The notes under the pieces: model-generated
What the model saw: the letters and a program-made list of their open reading frames with translations, nothing else
Told to the model about the DNA's origin: nothing
Database searches by the model: none
Source of the DNA: Panagrolaimus kolymaensis
Lineage: Eukaryota; Nematoda; Chromadorea; Rhabditida; Panagrolaimidae
Direction of reading: 5' to 3'
Length of the DNA: 64,000 nucleotides
NCBI GenBank assembly: GCA_028622995.1
Contig: JAJQJQ010000031.1
Span: 1,488,001 to 1,552,000, forward strand
Shown: piece after piece, positions 49,111 through 61,640 of the stretch
Position numbering within the stretch: position 1 is the first letter of the stretch
Layout: every line of letters begins with the position of its first letter
Position numbers and translations under genes: made by a program

Positions 49111-50946
49111 ATGCTGTCAAGACTTGCTGGCAGCAGTGTAGCCGCTCGAGCTATCGGCCGTCGAGCTTATGCTTCTGCTCAACTAGATGCCCATGATCAA
49201 GTTTCGGATTCCAAAAAACCCATGGATGAACAAGTTAATCCATCATTCTTTAAAATGGTTGATTATTATTTTGAAAAAGGTGCCACCGTTATTGAGCCTA
49301 AACTTGTTGAAGAAATTGTTTCCCAACATATGACTAAAAATGATAAAAAGAATCTTGTTCGAGGTATTTTGGGAGCTATCAAACCAGTCAATAAGGTAAA
49401 AAAATTATAATAGTTAGTTATCATTTTTATGAAATTTATTTTTAGGTTTTATATATCACTTTCCCTATTCGACGCGATAATGGCGAATATGAAATTATTG
49501 AAGCTTGGAGAGCTCAACATTCTGAGCATCGAACCCCAACCAAAGGAGGTATTCGATATTCCATGGATGTATGCCAAGATGAAGTTCAAGCTTTATCCGC
49601 TTTGATGACCTACAAATGCGCTGCAGTGGATGTGCCATTTGGTGGAGCAAAAGGTGGAGTAAAAATTGATCCAAGAAAATATTCGGATTATGAAATTGAA
49701 AAAATTACTCGTCGAATTGCTATTGAATTCTCCAAAAAGGGTTTCCTTGGACCCGGAGTTGATGTCCCAGCACCTGATATGGGTGAGATTTTCGACATAA
49801 AGCTAATTCATTCAAAAACAAACGTTTACAGGTACTGGTGAACGCGAAATGGCTTGGATTGCAGATACATATGCTCAAACTATTGGTCATCTTGATAAAG
49901 ATGCATCAGCATGTATCACAGGGAAACCAATCGTATGTGGAGGTATTCATGGTCGAGTCTCAGCTACTGGTCGAGGAGTATGGAAGGGATTGGAAGTATT
50001 TATCAATGATGACGAATATATGAGCAAAATTGGTCTTACCACTGGTTACAAAGATAAAACTTTCATCATTCAAGGTTTTGGTAATGTCGGGCTTCACACC
50101 ATGCGTTATTTCCATCGAGATGGAGCAATATGTGTTGGAGTTCAAGAATGGGATTGTGCTATTCATAATCCAGATGGAATCCATCCTAAAGAACTTGAAG
50201 ATTATAAACTTGAACATGGAACTATCAAAGGTTTCCCCGGAGCTAAAGCCTACGAACCTTTCACAGATCTCATCTTTGAAAAATGTGATATTCTCGTTCC
50301 TGCTGCTTGCGAAAAAGCCATCCATAAAAATAATGCCAATCGTATTCAAGCTAAAATCGTTGCTGAAGCTGCTAATGGTCCAACCACACCAGCAGCCGAT
50401 AAAATTTTATTAGAACGTGGTGATTGCCTTATTATACCTGATATGTTTGTAAACAGTGGTGGTGTCACAGTTTCATTCTTTGAATGGTTAAAAAATTTAA
50501 ATCATGTTTCATTTGGTCGTTTAACATTTAAATATGAACGTGATTCAAATTATCAACTTCTTGGTAAGTATTGATAACTTACTTTTTGATTCCATAACAC
50601 GAAGATTTTATTTTTGTTTCTACATCGAATATTTTTTTGTTACAACTCGAAAATAGGTAATAATTTTTAATTTTTTTTAGGATCCGTCCAAGATTCCCTC
50701 GAACGATCCCTCGGCAAACCAGTTCCCATTGAACCTTCGGAAGCTTTCAAAAATCGAATTGCTGGTGCAAGTGAAAAAGATATCGTTCATTCAGGTCTTG
50801 AATACACCATGCAACGTTCTGGCCAAGCCATCGCTCGCACAGCTCGCAAATACAATCTTGGATTAGATCTTCGTACAGCTGCTTATGCAAATTCCATTGA
50901 AAAAGTTTATCATACTTATCGAACCGCTGGTTTCACATTTACATAA
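49111..50946 (+). CDS. gdh-1: Mitochondrial glutamate dehydrogenase, 539 aa
   Basis: Exons 49111-49395, 49446-49782, 49832-50563 and 50681-50946 give 539 residues. The first 20 or so are Arg/Ala/Ser-rich without acidic residues, a mitochondrial presequence. The catalytic core has [28 protein letters not shown] (catalytic Lys region) and [18 protein letters not shown]; the NAD(P) domain has [11 protein letters not shown] and [14 protein letters not shown]. The C-terminal part includes the antenna-like region and ends [10 protein letters not shown], as in animal GDH. It interconverts glutamate and 2-oxoglutarate plus ammonia in the matrix. Codon use here is less AT-extreme than in neighbouring genes, as expected for a highly expressed enzyme. 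Confidence 0.96.
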
Positions 50947-51865
50947 GCTAGCAACTATTTCATCTATGAAGAAATTAATTTTTTTGATTGTTAAAGATTA
51001 TTGATAGCTCATGTTTTTTCTTTCTTATTATTAGTTTTGTCTAGAAAAATATTATTAACTTTCTAGAAAGTTTATAAACTTTTGACTTATTTTTTACCGA
51101 TGCTTTCGTTTTTTTTTATAAATTATTTTACGAGTCATATTTTTTTAAAATGCCATTTTTAATTCAACAAACAAACAAAACTAAAAATCATGAAAAATAA
51201 TTTTGCTTAGATAAAGTTTACCTAAATTTTTTGACATTCAAGTAAAAAAGCTATCATTTTACTTTGTCATAATTTTTTAGGTACATTTTTCATTGACGAA
51301 AAAAAAGTAATAGTTAAAGAAAAAATGATCATTGGCCGTTGCGCTTTTTTGCTTTTTTATTGCTCGCGTGACTAAAGAATAAAGCGTGAAACATACATAT
51401 TTCACGGAAAAGAAAAAGATAAGAAGAAGAAAAAAAATCATAGAGAGAGAACATGCTTTTTTACTTTTTGTTTAAGTTCGGGGATGCAGAAATGTCTAGG
51501 TAAAAGAGCAATACTCCAAGAAGAGAAATGGTTGTTTTATGCGCACGCTTTTTCGAAAGTTATTTTTGTTTCAAAAAAAATCAATAGTAAAACATTGATG
51601 CAAAAATTTGAAAAAAAAATGTCATTTTAAAAAGTGAAGAATACATTAATTTCATTTTAATAATCAACATTTTCATTCAAACAAAAACAATGCCATTCAT
51701 TGTTTGCCAAATATTTTTCCAGACTTAGCCAGATTTCCTTTGCGCAACAAGTGCCATTCAAAAGAAATTAAGAAGATATTGTATTTCCAAGACATTTATT
51801 ATCATAATTTGTGTATGCAAAAATAAAAAAAATAGTATAATATTGAAAAGAAATAATTTTTTACG
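50947..51865. other. Convergent intergenic region (GDH and F-box/LRR 3' ends)
   Basis: This holds the 3' UTRs of the plus-strand GDH gene and the minus-strand F-box/LRR gene. It is AT-rich with no supported feature. Confidence 0.45.
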
Positions 51866-53557
51866 TTAAAATAAATGTAACTCATTCTTTAAAATAGATA
51901 AGCATTGTTTAGAAAAATTGCCAAGTAAATACAAAAAAATGTAGGAAATGATGATGGACTTACAGCAGATAAAATTTCACACCAATTATTTGATAGTAGA
52001 GTTTGATCTCCTTTTTTAACGGATAATTTAAGAATCTTCGAGCGTTGGGTGCATTTTTCAGAGAGGGCAGATGAAAGAATTCCATTAAAATTATCTCCAA
52101 AAATTTCAAGCTGAGACAATGACTAAAATATTATGTTAAAAATATTTGTAATTTGTACAGTCGAAAAATAGACTCACATTGCAATCATTAATCAAAGATT
52201 TTAAGACATCTTCTGGAAGATCGTTGCATTGATTAATAGCTAAATACTAAAAATGTTAAATTAAATAAGAAAAGAATTTTACAATAGAAAAAGACTTACT
52301 TCAAGTTTCAAAGTCTGAACTAAATCGACAAGTCCATTATCCAATCTTTCCAACCAGCTAAAATCGCAGTATTTTAAAGCTTTGCAGCTTTTAAGCACAT
52401 CGAGTGAAATACCGTCCAATTGTCGATTACCAGTCAGATCCAAGCCTTTTAATTTTGTACAATTTTCGAGAGATTCCAAAGTTTCGATATTTACCAAACT
52501 ATTTCCACGTAAACAAAGCATTTCCAAATCTTGTAAATGAGAAAAATCCAATGAAAGAAAATTTCCATTTAACCATGATATATTCAAGAATCTCAATTTA
52601 GTAAAATTTTTTAGCCAAATATTAACGTCCTCCGTCGGATTAAATTTAGTCAGAATAAAGGTTCTCAAATTTTTCGCTCGATTTGAAAGAAGTTCCATAG
52701 CATTTGAAGTAATATTTGGGCACTTATTAAGATTTAGATAACCAACTTTTCTTGGAATATAATCAAAACATTCGCCAGAAAAAGAATTTTCAGCAAGATC
52801 CAACGATTTTAGATTTTGACAACTTTTGAAAAAAAGTTCTAAACCTTTGTCAATTTCTTTTTCACGAAAACATCGTCTAAACGAAGCATATTCAAGCAAA
52901 GGGCAGGAAATACCAATGAACATCAAGGTATGACTTGTTAGGTTTATAGAGCATAAGTAAAGTATCCTAAGTTTAGGTACCCTATAAAGTTGGAAACAAA
53001 TTTGATTGGTAATTCTATCAGAACAAAATGAGAGATCAAGATGTTTGATATTTCCACGAGATAAAATCCATTGAATCTAAAATCTTGTAATATGATGGAA
53101 AGTTTTATGCTAAAATAGCTTACTAATTTTTCAGAAACTTGATTATTATTAATTTTTTCTTGTTTGATACCGTAATTAATTGATTCTTTATTAAGTATCG
53201 ATTTCTTTGGCCATTCAATATTTAAAGCTACGTTGCGAAGCTTTTTATTTACTCGTTCAAGGTTAAATAAGTCCTTCAATGAAACAAAAGCAGTAATTTT
53301 ACCCTATAAAGCTGCATATAAAAAGTTATATATTGTAAATAAATACTTACAAGTATCTCAAGTGGAAGGTCTATCAATGAAGTTGCATTATTAGCAAGTT
53401 CATTTTCATTTGCATCTTTAGAATATTCTGTATGAAATTTTTTTGATGTCTAGAAATAAGCAAAATAAAATATAAAAATGGTTTAATTAATAAAAGAATT
53501 TACCAATGATGAAATATCTTCAGAATTTTTACGTTTCATATTTTCATTAAAATGCAT
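51866..53557 (-). CDS. F-box and leucine-rich repeat protein (FBXL-like), about 420 aa
   Basis: Minus-strand exons 53557-53504, 53449-53351, 53303-53124, 53076-52300, 52246-52178 and 52122 to about 51965, plus a short last exon ending at 51866, stay in phase 0 throughout. An F-box lies at about residues 45-80 (SLIDLPLEILGKITAFVSLKDLFNLERVNKKLRNVA). It is followed by LRRs with units like CQNLKSLDLAENSF, KVGYLNLNKCPNITSNAMELL and CTKLKGLDLTGNRQL. Such proteins are substrate receptors of SCF ubiquitin ligases. Nematodes have large, fast-evolving sets, and the substrate cannot be guessed. The 3' end is ambiguous: reading through the last donor gives a stop at 51889 instead of 51866. Start at 53557 is the first in-frame ATG; a second Met follows six codons later. 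Confidence 0.8.
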
Positions 53558-54224
53558 TATAAATTTATTGAAAGATGTAAATTATATAACTTTCCAAATT
53601 CCTTGATGGTAAAAGAAAAAATGAATCCAAAATGTTATTGTTATGGAAATGGCTACAAAAAGACAAAAAATAGTCAAAGTAAAAAAATATTCATAATCAA
53701 TGCCAAAGTATTTCCACAGGGCAAGAAAATGTGTTAAGTGATGAAAGTAGTCACCATTTACAGAAGAGAGAAGGACTTGAATGAAATCTGATTTCAGAAA
53801 GAAAAAAATTAATACTTTTATGATTTTAAGAATTTATTTATTTATCAGTAAAGTAACTTAAACAAAGGCTTAAGGCATACTATTTTCACTTTTAAATTGT
53901 AAGAAATATTAAAAAAAAATAATTTATTAGCGACAGCATGTGTATTATTGGCAAAATTGATTTGCACGAATATTTATTTCTTTGTGCTTTTGCTAAATTG
54001 CAATAATATTATTTTGGAATATAGTGTTTAAATTTCTAAACTATTTATACAGCCATTAGAAAGAGTCATGTGTTTTTCAAAATTTTGATATGAAATAAAA
54101 AAATTTTAATCGACATTTTCAGATGCAGTCTTGTAAAAAAGTTGTTGAATAATAGCCACTATTATGAAGCTGTTTTAACATGGAAATTTTGTTATTTTGT
54201 ACTCTAAAAAGAAAAAGAAAGGCT

Positions 54225-55255
54225 TCGGCCGACTCAACTACCGCTGATGGATGAAAGAAGTTGAAGTCGTCGTCTTCTGGCTATGATCTAATCGTCTAAG
54301 ATGTCAACCAAAGATCCTTCAATTTCAACATGTTTATATCAAGCGTCTAATGCTCTAACATGTTTATGTCAAGCACCTTTAGCTTTTCATATCAACCATC
54401 AAGCTCCTGAATGCTCGTTTCAAGTGTAGTTTCTCCTGCAAATCAACAACAAATGTTCTTCCATGCGATGTTCAACATCTTCAAAACATGTTCAAACTTC
54501 GTTGTTCTTCTTCATCAATGTGTTGCAATGTTCATCTTCTCAAATGTTCATTTCAAGTTTCAAATCTTCGTATCATGTTTCAACTACGTCGTCTTCGTCT
54601 AATGCTGCTCAGTATGGTCTTATGATAACTACATGGAAGAAAAGCATCCGTTTTTTGTCTGTTTTTCCGCGTAAAAACAACCATCATCTGCTTCTGGTGA
54701 TGTTCTAACTTACTTCGTGATCATGCTCGTGCTATCGTCTCCATCAACGTGATGTTCCAACCGAAGAACTGCTCTTTCTCTGGGAGGAAAGGTGATGGTA
54801 CAGCATATGTTTTTCATGCTCTACTAATGTTCATGCTCTTACTAATGTTCATGCTCATGGTTCGTCCTCATGGTCTGGTCTTACTCTACTGGTAAACTCT
54901 CAATTGTTCGTCAACTTCATGATTCCACTCTTGTTCACTTTCTATGGCTTCTCGTGGTGTCAACTATCCTTGCCTATTCTATGTTAGCTTGTATTGTTGT
55001 CCCATTTTCTATTGTAATGGCCTTGTAAGTGTGGGGGAATGTTGTGCACTAACAGTCACTTCTCTAAGTGTCTGGACAACAAACCTAACTAGCCATCACT
55101 TCCTATTGTGATCCTAGCTTATTCTATTGTATGTTCTCTAATACGCTCTCGACTTCCTGTAGTAACCATGTATGTGCTGTTCTGACCATGTGGCTTCGTG
55201 CCTAATAAACTACTCTTCACAATTTGTCTGTATTTTCCTATTTCCGTGCAGCACA
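54225..55255 (+). mobile_element. 3' remnant of a probable LTR retrotransposon (internal end, PPT and 216-bp LTR)
   Basis: The base composition jumps from very AT-rich to balanced at about 54225 and back at about 55260. At 55028-55039 a polypurine tract (AGTGTGGGGGAA with one T interruption) is followed immediately by a candidate LTR, 55040-55255. The LTR starts TGTTGTGCAC, ends GTGCAGCACA (TG...CA, imperfect inverted ends) and has AATAAA at 55204. A solo LTR would have a direct 5-bp repeat at both edges, and the flanks (GGGAA, GATAT) do not match, so the sequence upstream is read as internal 3' DNA. No 5' LTR or intact pol frame is present; the element is 5'-truncated. Confidence 0.5.
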
Positions 55256-55772
55256 GATATTCTATTTTGCTTTAACCCTTTAGCTTTATTTTTTAAAGAA
55301 ATTTTGACAAATTTTTCTTTGTATTTAAAAAAAACTCTATTTAACACAAAATGTATTTTTATTATCATTTTTAAAGAAAAAAAATTATGTAAAAACTTTA
55401 TTAGATTCTATTTTAAAATTAAATATCAACATTCTAACAAAATTAGAAACAAGAATAACCTTTTAATTAGCACAGGTTTTAGAATATAAAAACTAGAAAA
55501 TGTCATTCAAAAACAAAAGTAAAAAAGAAAAAAAAGAAGAAGAAAAAATATGGCACGAATCAAAAACAAAAAATTACTTTTAAAAAATGCCAAAAAAATT
55601 GATCGTGCTAGTCAAAGCAAAAGAATACACAAAACTAATAACTTTAAATAAATGTTTATTACTACATAAAATATTAACAGAAAAGGCCAAAATTTAATTA
55701 ACCCCTCATCTGTTTTAAAAAAAATTTAAATCGAATTATTATTATTTAATTACATCGCAATTTATTTTAAAT

Positions 55773-57531
55773 TTAAACTACATTTTCTTGTCCCCCGCCA
55801 GCAATGGGCATTCCAACTTGATCAGGATTAAGATTTTCATTTCCCTTATTTTTAATTGCATTTACAGCGGTTTCAGAATCAGTAAACTCAAGAATAGCTC
55901 GGCCTTGAAATTTGGAATTACTGAGTTGTCGCATAACCGTTGAAGCATCTTGAATGGCAAAAACTCGATATTCGGGTGGAGAAATAATATTAGCTGAAAC
56001 AAGTTTGACCACTTCTTTAAGTTGATCTACGGTGCCTCGCTTCATTCCCAAAATGCCGAGTCTTTTTTGCGCGATTTCTTTAACGGGAATTGGAACGTCA
56101 AGGCCAGAAATGCCTCCAACAAGAAGGGTGCCGCCCTAAAAAAATTTAAGCTTCGTAAAAAGTTGTTTTTGGAATATATAAAATTGGTCTAACCTCTGAA
56201 AGACATTTGAGTGAGCGAGCAACAGTTCGAGGAGTGGTAACAAAATCAAAAACTAAATGAACACCATGGCGGGCGACATCTTTGGTTCGCATAATTAAAT
56301 ATTCTTCGAATTCTAAAAACCACAAAAAAAACTTTTAGCTTCCAAAAATATTTGAAAAAATTAATATCAACAAACCATTATCATCCCAATGAACAACGCA
56401 ATCAGCCCCATTTTGTTCAGCAAGAGTTAAACGTTCTTCTTTAGCATCAGCAACCATAATTTGAACATTTTCTTGCTTTTCCAAATCAAACTTATAACGA
56501 GCCATTTTGAGAAGCCATAAACCAAGACCTCCAGCTCCAACAATAAGAATGGTGCATTGTTTATTGGTTTTAAGGGAATTTTCAATTAGGGGCTTAGCCT
56601 ACAAATCAAAAAGTTAGTAATTATTTCATTAAAAAATTTGGGACTTTGGAAAAGTTTTCGATGCGTATTTGCTTTTTTGATATTTATGTTTTTGACTAAA
56701 AAAAGCGGCGTCTCTCAAAAAAAATTCTTTGCGCTAAACATTCTTTGAAAGCGCAGAAGAAGAAAATAAATATCAAAAACATTCTTTTGTCGAAAATACC
56801 AAATCTCAAAAACCAAAGCAAAAAATAGACAAACTATTGCCAGCTGATATATGAAAGGTCAACGAAAAAAGCTTAGGCAAAACAAAATAGAAAATTGCTA
56901 AATAAAAAAAATTCACAAAAGTTCAAAAAATGAATAATCTTTAAAAAACATGTGAATGAAAGTATTTTTTGATGCAGCACGGTTTTAAAAAAAATATAAA
57001 TAAAAGGAAGCTCACGTGAATTAAAGCTGAATATGCCCAGGTAGCTCCAGCTGACATGATAGCAGCGACATGCATATCCATGCTTTCAGGAATTTTAACC
57101 AAATGATCCAAAGTTGAAACGGAAACAAAATCAGTATATCCATGATTTTTACTGATATCATCTGATGGCCAAACAATAACTTTATCACCAAGTTTAAATT
57201 CAGTTTCAGAGGGATTTACATTTTCTCCAAAAGCTTCAATAACTCCAGAAACTTCATAACCTGAAAAAAAGTTTTTTACTTAAAAATTTTTATATTCCAA
57301 AAATAAGTAAAGTAACGAACCTGGAAAAAGAATGGTATCTTTAACACCAGAAAGAGCTCGAGCTTGACGAGTATTGGGAATATGATTATCTGTGAGGCAA
57401 ACCCCTGCATAGCAAACTTTTACTCGAGCTCCTGCAGGTGGAACAGCGGGAAGTTCTTCATCTTCAAAGAAATGGACTTCTTTTAAATCTTTGGGCGAAC
57501 CTAAGGAAATTCGGCGATTTTTGGATGACAT
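55773..57531 (-). CDS. MDR-superfamily (alcohol dehydrogenase-like) oxidoreductase, 386 aa
   Basis: Minus-strand exons 57531-57321, 57260-57016, 56598-56376, 56312-56194 and 56135-55773 give 386 residues. The GroES-like N-terminal domain has [12 protein letters not shown] (Cys45, His50) and LFPGYEVSG. The Rossmann domain has [15 protein letters not shown], followed by VADAKEERL and LLVGGISG. In zinc ADHs the second segment is GHE; here the His is Tyr72. The four-Cys structural zinc loop after GDKVIVWP is also missing. It is therefore a medium-chain reductase that probably does not bind the usual zinc ions; substrate unknown, cofactor NAD(P)H by the GxGGxG motif. A TTTTTTCAG acceptor lies about 30 bp before the ATG. 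It is divergent from the PRA1 gene with 1.3 kb between. Confidence 0.88.
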
Positions 57532-58809
57532 GGTTTGATTTTTGTTGGTTAATTATTTTAACTGAAAAAAATGTATATATAAAAATTAATCAATTTTCAA
57601 GTGTCAAGGAAATCGATGAGACACGCATTTTTTCTTAAGTTTGGAAACTTAAAATATTAATTAAGCATTTCAAAGGTAAAAAGTTAAATTAAAAACAAAT
57701 CAAAAAATGAATGAAAGAAGAAGAAAAAAATCGAATGATGTATGTATGTGTTTTTGCTGCTGCTATGGCCGCATGACTGATGCAAGAATGAAAGAAGGAA
57801 GAAAAAGAAAAAAATCTAACTGAAATAGTGTTTTTGCACGTTGCGTTTAAAAATGCTTTATTTTCCTTCGGCTTTTTTATTTTCCATTTTTAACTTTAAC
57901 TTGGGTCGCCGTCAGTCAATAAACGCAGCCCGCCAAAATAAGAAAAAGAAAAAAACATTATTGAAAACGATTTTTATTTTATTATGCTTCTTTCATTCAT
58001 TCATTAAGAAACAAACCTAAAACATTGTTCAGTGAAGTTTTGTTGTTATTCTTTCGAGTTATTGCTTCTTCTGCTTGATTCCTTCCTTCTTTCTTTCTTG
58101 AGTTATATCGTCATTGATTAAAAAAAGAAAAGGGAAGAAAGGAACCAAAACTCATCGATATTTTTTATTAAGCACAAAAGAATAACAGAATTGAGAGAAG
58201 AAAGAAAGAAAAAAAAACTGTAAACAAACAACAAACATAAAAAATTTGTCTATTCTTACTTTTTTTAAATATTACAATCCCTTTAAATTATTTGATTGAG
58301 TTTAATCAAAGTGACACCAAAAAAAAAATTGTTAGGTTATTTGATTGTAATTACTTTTTTAGATACTTAAATTTTTATATCTTATTTCACTTTAACTTGA
58401 ACAGAACCTTTGTATTTTCCTTTCTAAACTCAAACTTTATGGTTCGCCGCCGCCGTCACTGTTGTTGCTGTTTGTAAAATTTTATGTATGTATTTACAAA
58501 AAAAAGTGCTTCTTTCTTTTGTTTTTTTCATTTTGAACATTGAACGCATTTTTTGGTTGTGGTCGTCGTCTGTTTGTTGATTGCTTGCGCTGTTTTTATT
58601 ATTATTATTGTGTTTTGTCCCTTTTTTATTCTTGCATTTGGTGTTCTTTTTTTTTATTGCTTACCCAATATCTCCAATATCCTTATTTAATATATAACAT
58701 ATGTGTTTCTGCAATGCCGTGATCGTTTTTTAACTTTCATTTTTCTTTTTCTTTTTAAACTAATCAATCTGTTGTTTAGTCGAGTGCTTAACTTTTTTTA
58801 CCAAACAAA
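57532..58809. other. Divergent intergenic region (MDR gene and PRA1 gene promoters)
   Basis: These 1.28 kb separate the two start codons and must carry both upstream regions. They are AT-rich with poly-A/T and CTT/GTC-type patches. No supported ORF or known site was found. Confidence 0.45.
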
Positions 58810-59491
58810 ATGGCGGCTGCAGCTACTGGAGGTCAAGCAAATTATAAATGGAGTCAGGATGTTCAATTCCCGCCATTACGTCGATTAGATGAATTCATTT
58901 TAGATAAAGCTCGATATGATGTAAGTTAATCCAATTATTAATTCTTCCAATGATTATAAAATTCATTCCTTTGCAGTATCCCTCATTCAAAGATCTTCCA
59001 AGATGGAACAATCGAATTGTTGCAAACCTTCTTTATTTTCAAAGCAATTATTTTGCATTTATCTTGGGTGCAATTCTTTTACTAACATTCTTTTACGCTA
59101 AAGCCATGGCTATTGGGCTTGTAACTCTCATGATGGTTGGATTACTTGCAGCTTCCATCTTTGCAAATGATCCACGTCTTTTAGCGGTAAATTTTTCCAA
59201 CAATAAAATATAAATAATAATCCTTGGAAAGTTTAGATCCGTCACGAACATCCATATGCAGTTATTTTTGTGATTATTGCAGTTTGCTATTCCTTTATTA
59301 CATGTCTCCCATATGTTTTAACTACGATTTTCTCATTAGCTCTTCCAATTTTGGTTGTCTTCCTTCATGCTTCAATTCGGCTTCGAAATATTAACAACAA
59401 AATTAATCAAAAATTCCTTGAAGGTGTCATCCATCAAACGGTTATGGCAAAAATCCTTCGACTTCTTAATCTTGAACCAAAAGCAATGTAA
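58810..59491 (+). CDS. PRA1-family protein (ARL6IP5/PRAF3-like), 191 aa
   Basis: Exons 58810-58920, 58977-59186 and 59237-59491 join in phase 0 and give 191 residues. The N-terminal VQFPPLRRLDEFIL and the segment FKDLPRWNNRIVANLLYFQSNYF are family hallmarks. Two hydrophobic hairpins follow (about 60-105 and 118-150), and the tail HASIRLRNINNKINQKFLEG matches the conserved C-terminal region. PRA1 proteins sit in ER/Golgi membranes and bind prenylated Rab GTPases; the PRAF3 branch also affects glutamate-transporter trafficking in mammals. The length fits the family. Both introns are about 50 bp. Confidence 0.92.
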
Positions 59492-59639
59492 AAAAAATGC
59501 TTTTAACCCAAACACTTGACAACTCCAAAAAATAATATCAGTTCCATATTTATTTGTCGTCACAATTATCAGTTATTTAACTTAGAAATGTTATAGCACG
59601 TTTAGTAATTGTGTATATAAAATTTTTTATTAACATTAG

Positions 59640-59962
59640 AACGAGTAAAGACCCGCATATTATCAAAGATGATACCATGACTCCCTGTGCTGCCCTCGTT
59701 GGAGGAAGCAATAGACACAATATATAATCAGGACTTTATTCGAGCCACTGCTCAGCAAGAGGAAGTTACATACAAAGTTATCACTTACAACAACAACAAC
59801 AATGAAAGACAATGTAAATTAGGCTGCAGCAAGGCTGCGCTGGATCACAGTAAGCCATGTGATCGCGTCAAGACCAGGCTGTCTTTGAATCATGTTTGTG
59901 TGTGTGCTAGGGCATCACACTCCCAAAAGTTTAAAATAACTTTAAAAGATTATACTCAATAA
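59640..59962 (+). other. Composition island of unknown nature with a 91-codon frame
   Basis: Directly after the PRA1 3' UTR the sequence becomes GC-balanced and non-repetitive for about 320 bp. It contains a frame of 91 codons (59687-59962) with five consecutive Asn codons and several Cys residues. No domain, signal peptide or splice context is evident. It could be a transposon fragment or an exon of a small gene. Confidence 0.3.
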
Positions 59963-60098
59963 CTATTCATATCGTACCACTTTCAAATCATCAAAACTAA
60001 TAATTGACTAAACCCGTTCCCATTTAACATATTTAGATCTGTCATTTTCTTTTTTAACAAAAATGCTTTTAAACAATAAAGATTTATTATAAAGTTTA

Positions 60099-61063
60099 TT
60101 AATCAAACGACCGCGCAAAATAAATTTGAGGTTCTAAAACAGCTTCTCCAAAATCAGCCCACCATTCAATAATTTCTTCTTTGATTATTGTAAAACTCTC
60201 GGAATCCGCTGGCGCCAAATTTAGATAATAAATCGTAAAGTAAACTTCTGGATATGTCTGAAATTTTGTTTCAATAAAAACTTTTCTATAATTTTTTTTT
60301 AAATTCTCTTACTTTTATGAATTCTGCAAATTCTTTCAAATCGAAGCATTTAGGTAAATCAAATAATTCAAAACGGTATAAATCTTTAAGGTTATTCAAT
60401 TGGCAAATATTGGTTGCCGTTTGTGAAGTAATGCATGAAAAATTTTTCGATGAAACATGGCTAAAATAAAAATAATGAAAAAAATTACAAATTATTTCTA
60501 ACTCACAAACGAAACTCTTTAAGAAAAGGCAAGGATTTGAGAATTTCTTCAAGTGGAATAGAATCACCATTTTCAGCTAATATTACAGTGTGGTAAAGAT
60601 CACATTCATGAATTTGGCTAAACTTTACTAGAGTTTCAAATTCTTTGCATGTTATACTTTGATGCAATAACCGTAAAGAAGATAAATTGCACCGATATAC
60701 TTTCGATAACATGAAAGAAGTAGAGTTTGGCTGACGAGTATTAAAAACTCCGAGACTTTCAGTTATCCAAAGTTTAAAAAATTCGAGCTTCTTTTGATTG
60801 AACTCCTCTTCCGGATAAAATTTTCTTTTAATTTTAATAAAGTCGTTACTTTTTTCCAATGATTTACAAACAACAATTTTGTTTGTCAATAAAAAATATC
60901 GGGAGACCTTTATTAATTTCTGATAAATAAATGCGTTTGAAGGATTCTTTGCAACATAAAATATTATATTTGATGGTAAAGAAAATTCCATATAGAGTAC
61001 GTTTTTAGAAGACAAATTTCTAACAAACGATAATTCTGCATCATATTTTTTTAGTGATTTCAT
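60099..61063 (-). CDS. Nematode F-box-like protein, 287 aa
   Basis: Minus-strand exons 61063-60507, 60460-60313 and 60257-60099 join in phase to give 287 residues. Residues about 29-65 (LPSNIIFYVAKN then QKLIKVSRYFLLTNKIVV) look like a degenerate F-box. The rest (YHTVILAENGDSIPLEEIL, SLPFLKEFRL and C-terminal FAEFIK with EEIIEWWADFG) resembles the C-terminal region of nematode-expanded F-box families, possibly degenerate LRRs. A role in SCF substrate recognition is inferred only. The sequence before the ATG reads AAAAAG then GTATG, which could be a splice donor, so an upstream exon is possible. A decayed duplicate lies behind it at about 61420-61640. Confidence 0.6.
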
Positions 61064-61419
61064 ACCTTTTTAAAACTAGTTATTCAGCGACTTAAGAGGT
61101 ATAAATGAATATTGATGCTGAAAATTAAAATTAAAGTAGATATGACAAATATTTTAGAGAAAAAAATATATGAAAAAGCAGCGAAAATAAGAAAAAACTT
61201 TAAACTATTTTTTTTAAAGCATATGAATAAAAATTTCGCTTCAGAAAACATTTTATATTAGAGAATAATGAACCATTTATCCTCCACCATAAAGCATAGT
61301 TTCATTTATTTGTCAAAATGGTCATTTTTTAGCTTCAGAGAGTTATAACATGTTTAGCTATCGAGCATATGAAGCTTTTCGTTTATTCTTACTAAGAGTA
61401 AACAACAATCATTAAAGGC

Positions 61420-61640
61420 TATATAGCAAGCTCTAAATATTATCAACCAATTGACTATATTCAACAATTAAACATTCAGAACTTTTCCATAGTTAATTGG
61501 TTATATCCATTCCCAGTTTACTTTGTTCCGACTTGTTTCTTTTCTATGTAACTATTTGCTTTTACATAATAAAGATTGATTATAAAATGTTTATTGATAC
61601 AAATTAAAAATAAGATGAAATGCAGATACATGACTTTCAA
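61420..61640 (-). pseudogene. Decayed duplicate of the 3' end of the adjacent F-box-like gene
   Basis: Sequence around 61490-61600 aligns with 60000-60110, the last codons and 3' UTR of the F-box-like gene. Both contain TTGACTA, then CCATTCCCA or CGTTCCCA, then TGCTTTTA, AATAAAGAT, TATTATAAA or GATTATAAAA, and GTTTATT, in the same order at about 75-80% identity. No matching open coding sequence continues beyond it, so a tandem copy seems to have been lost or eroded. Sequence at 61640-61860 is of unknown origin. Confidence 0.35.
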
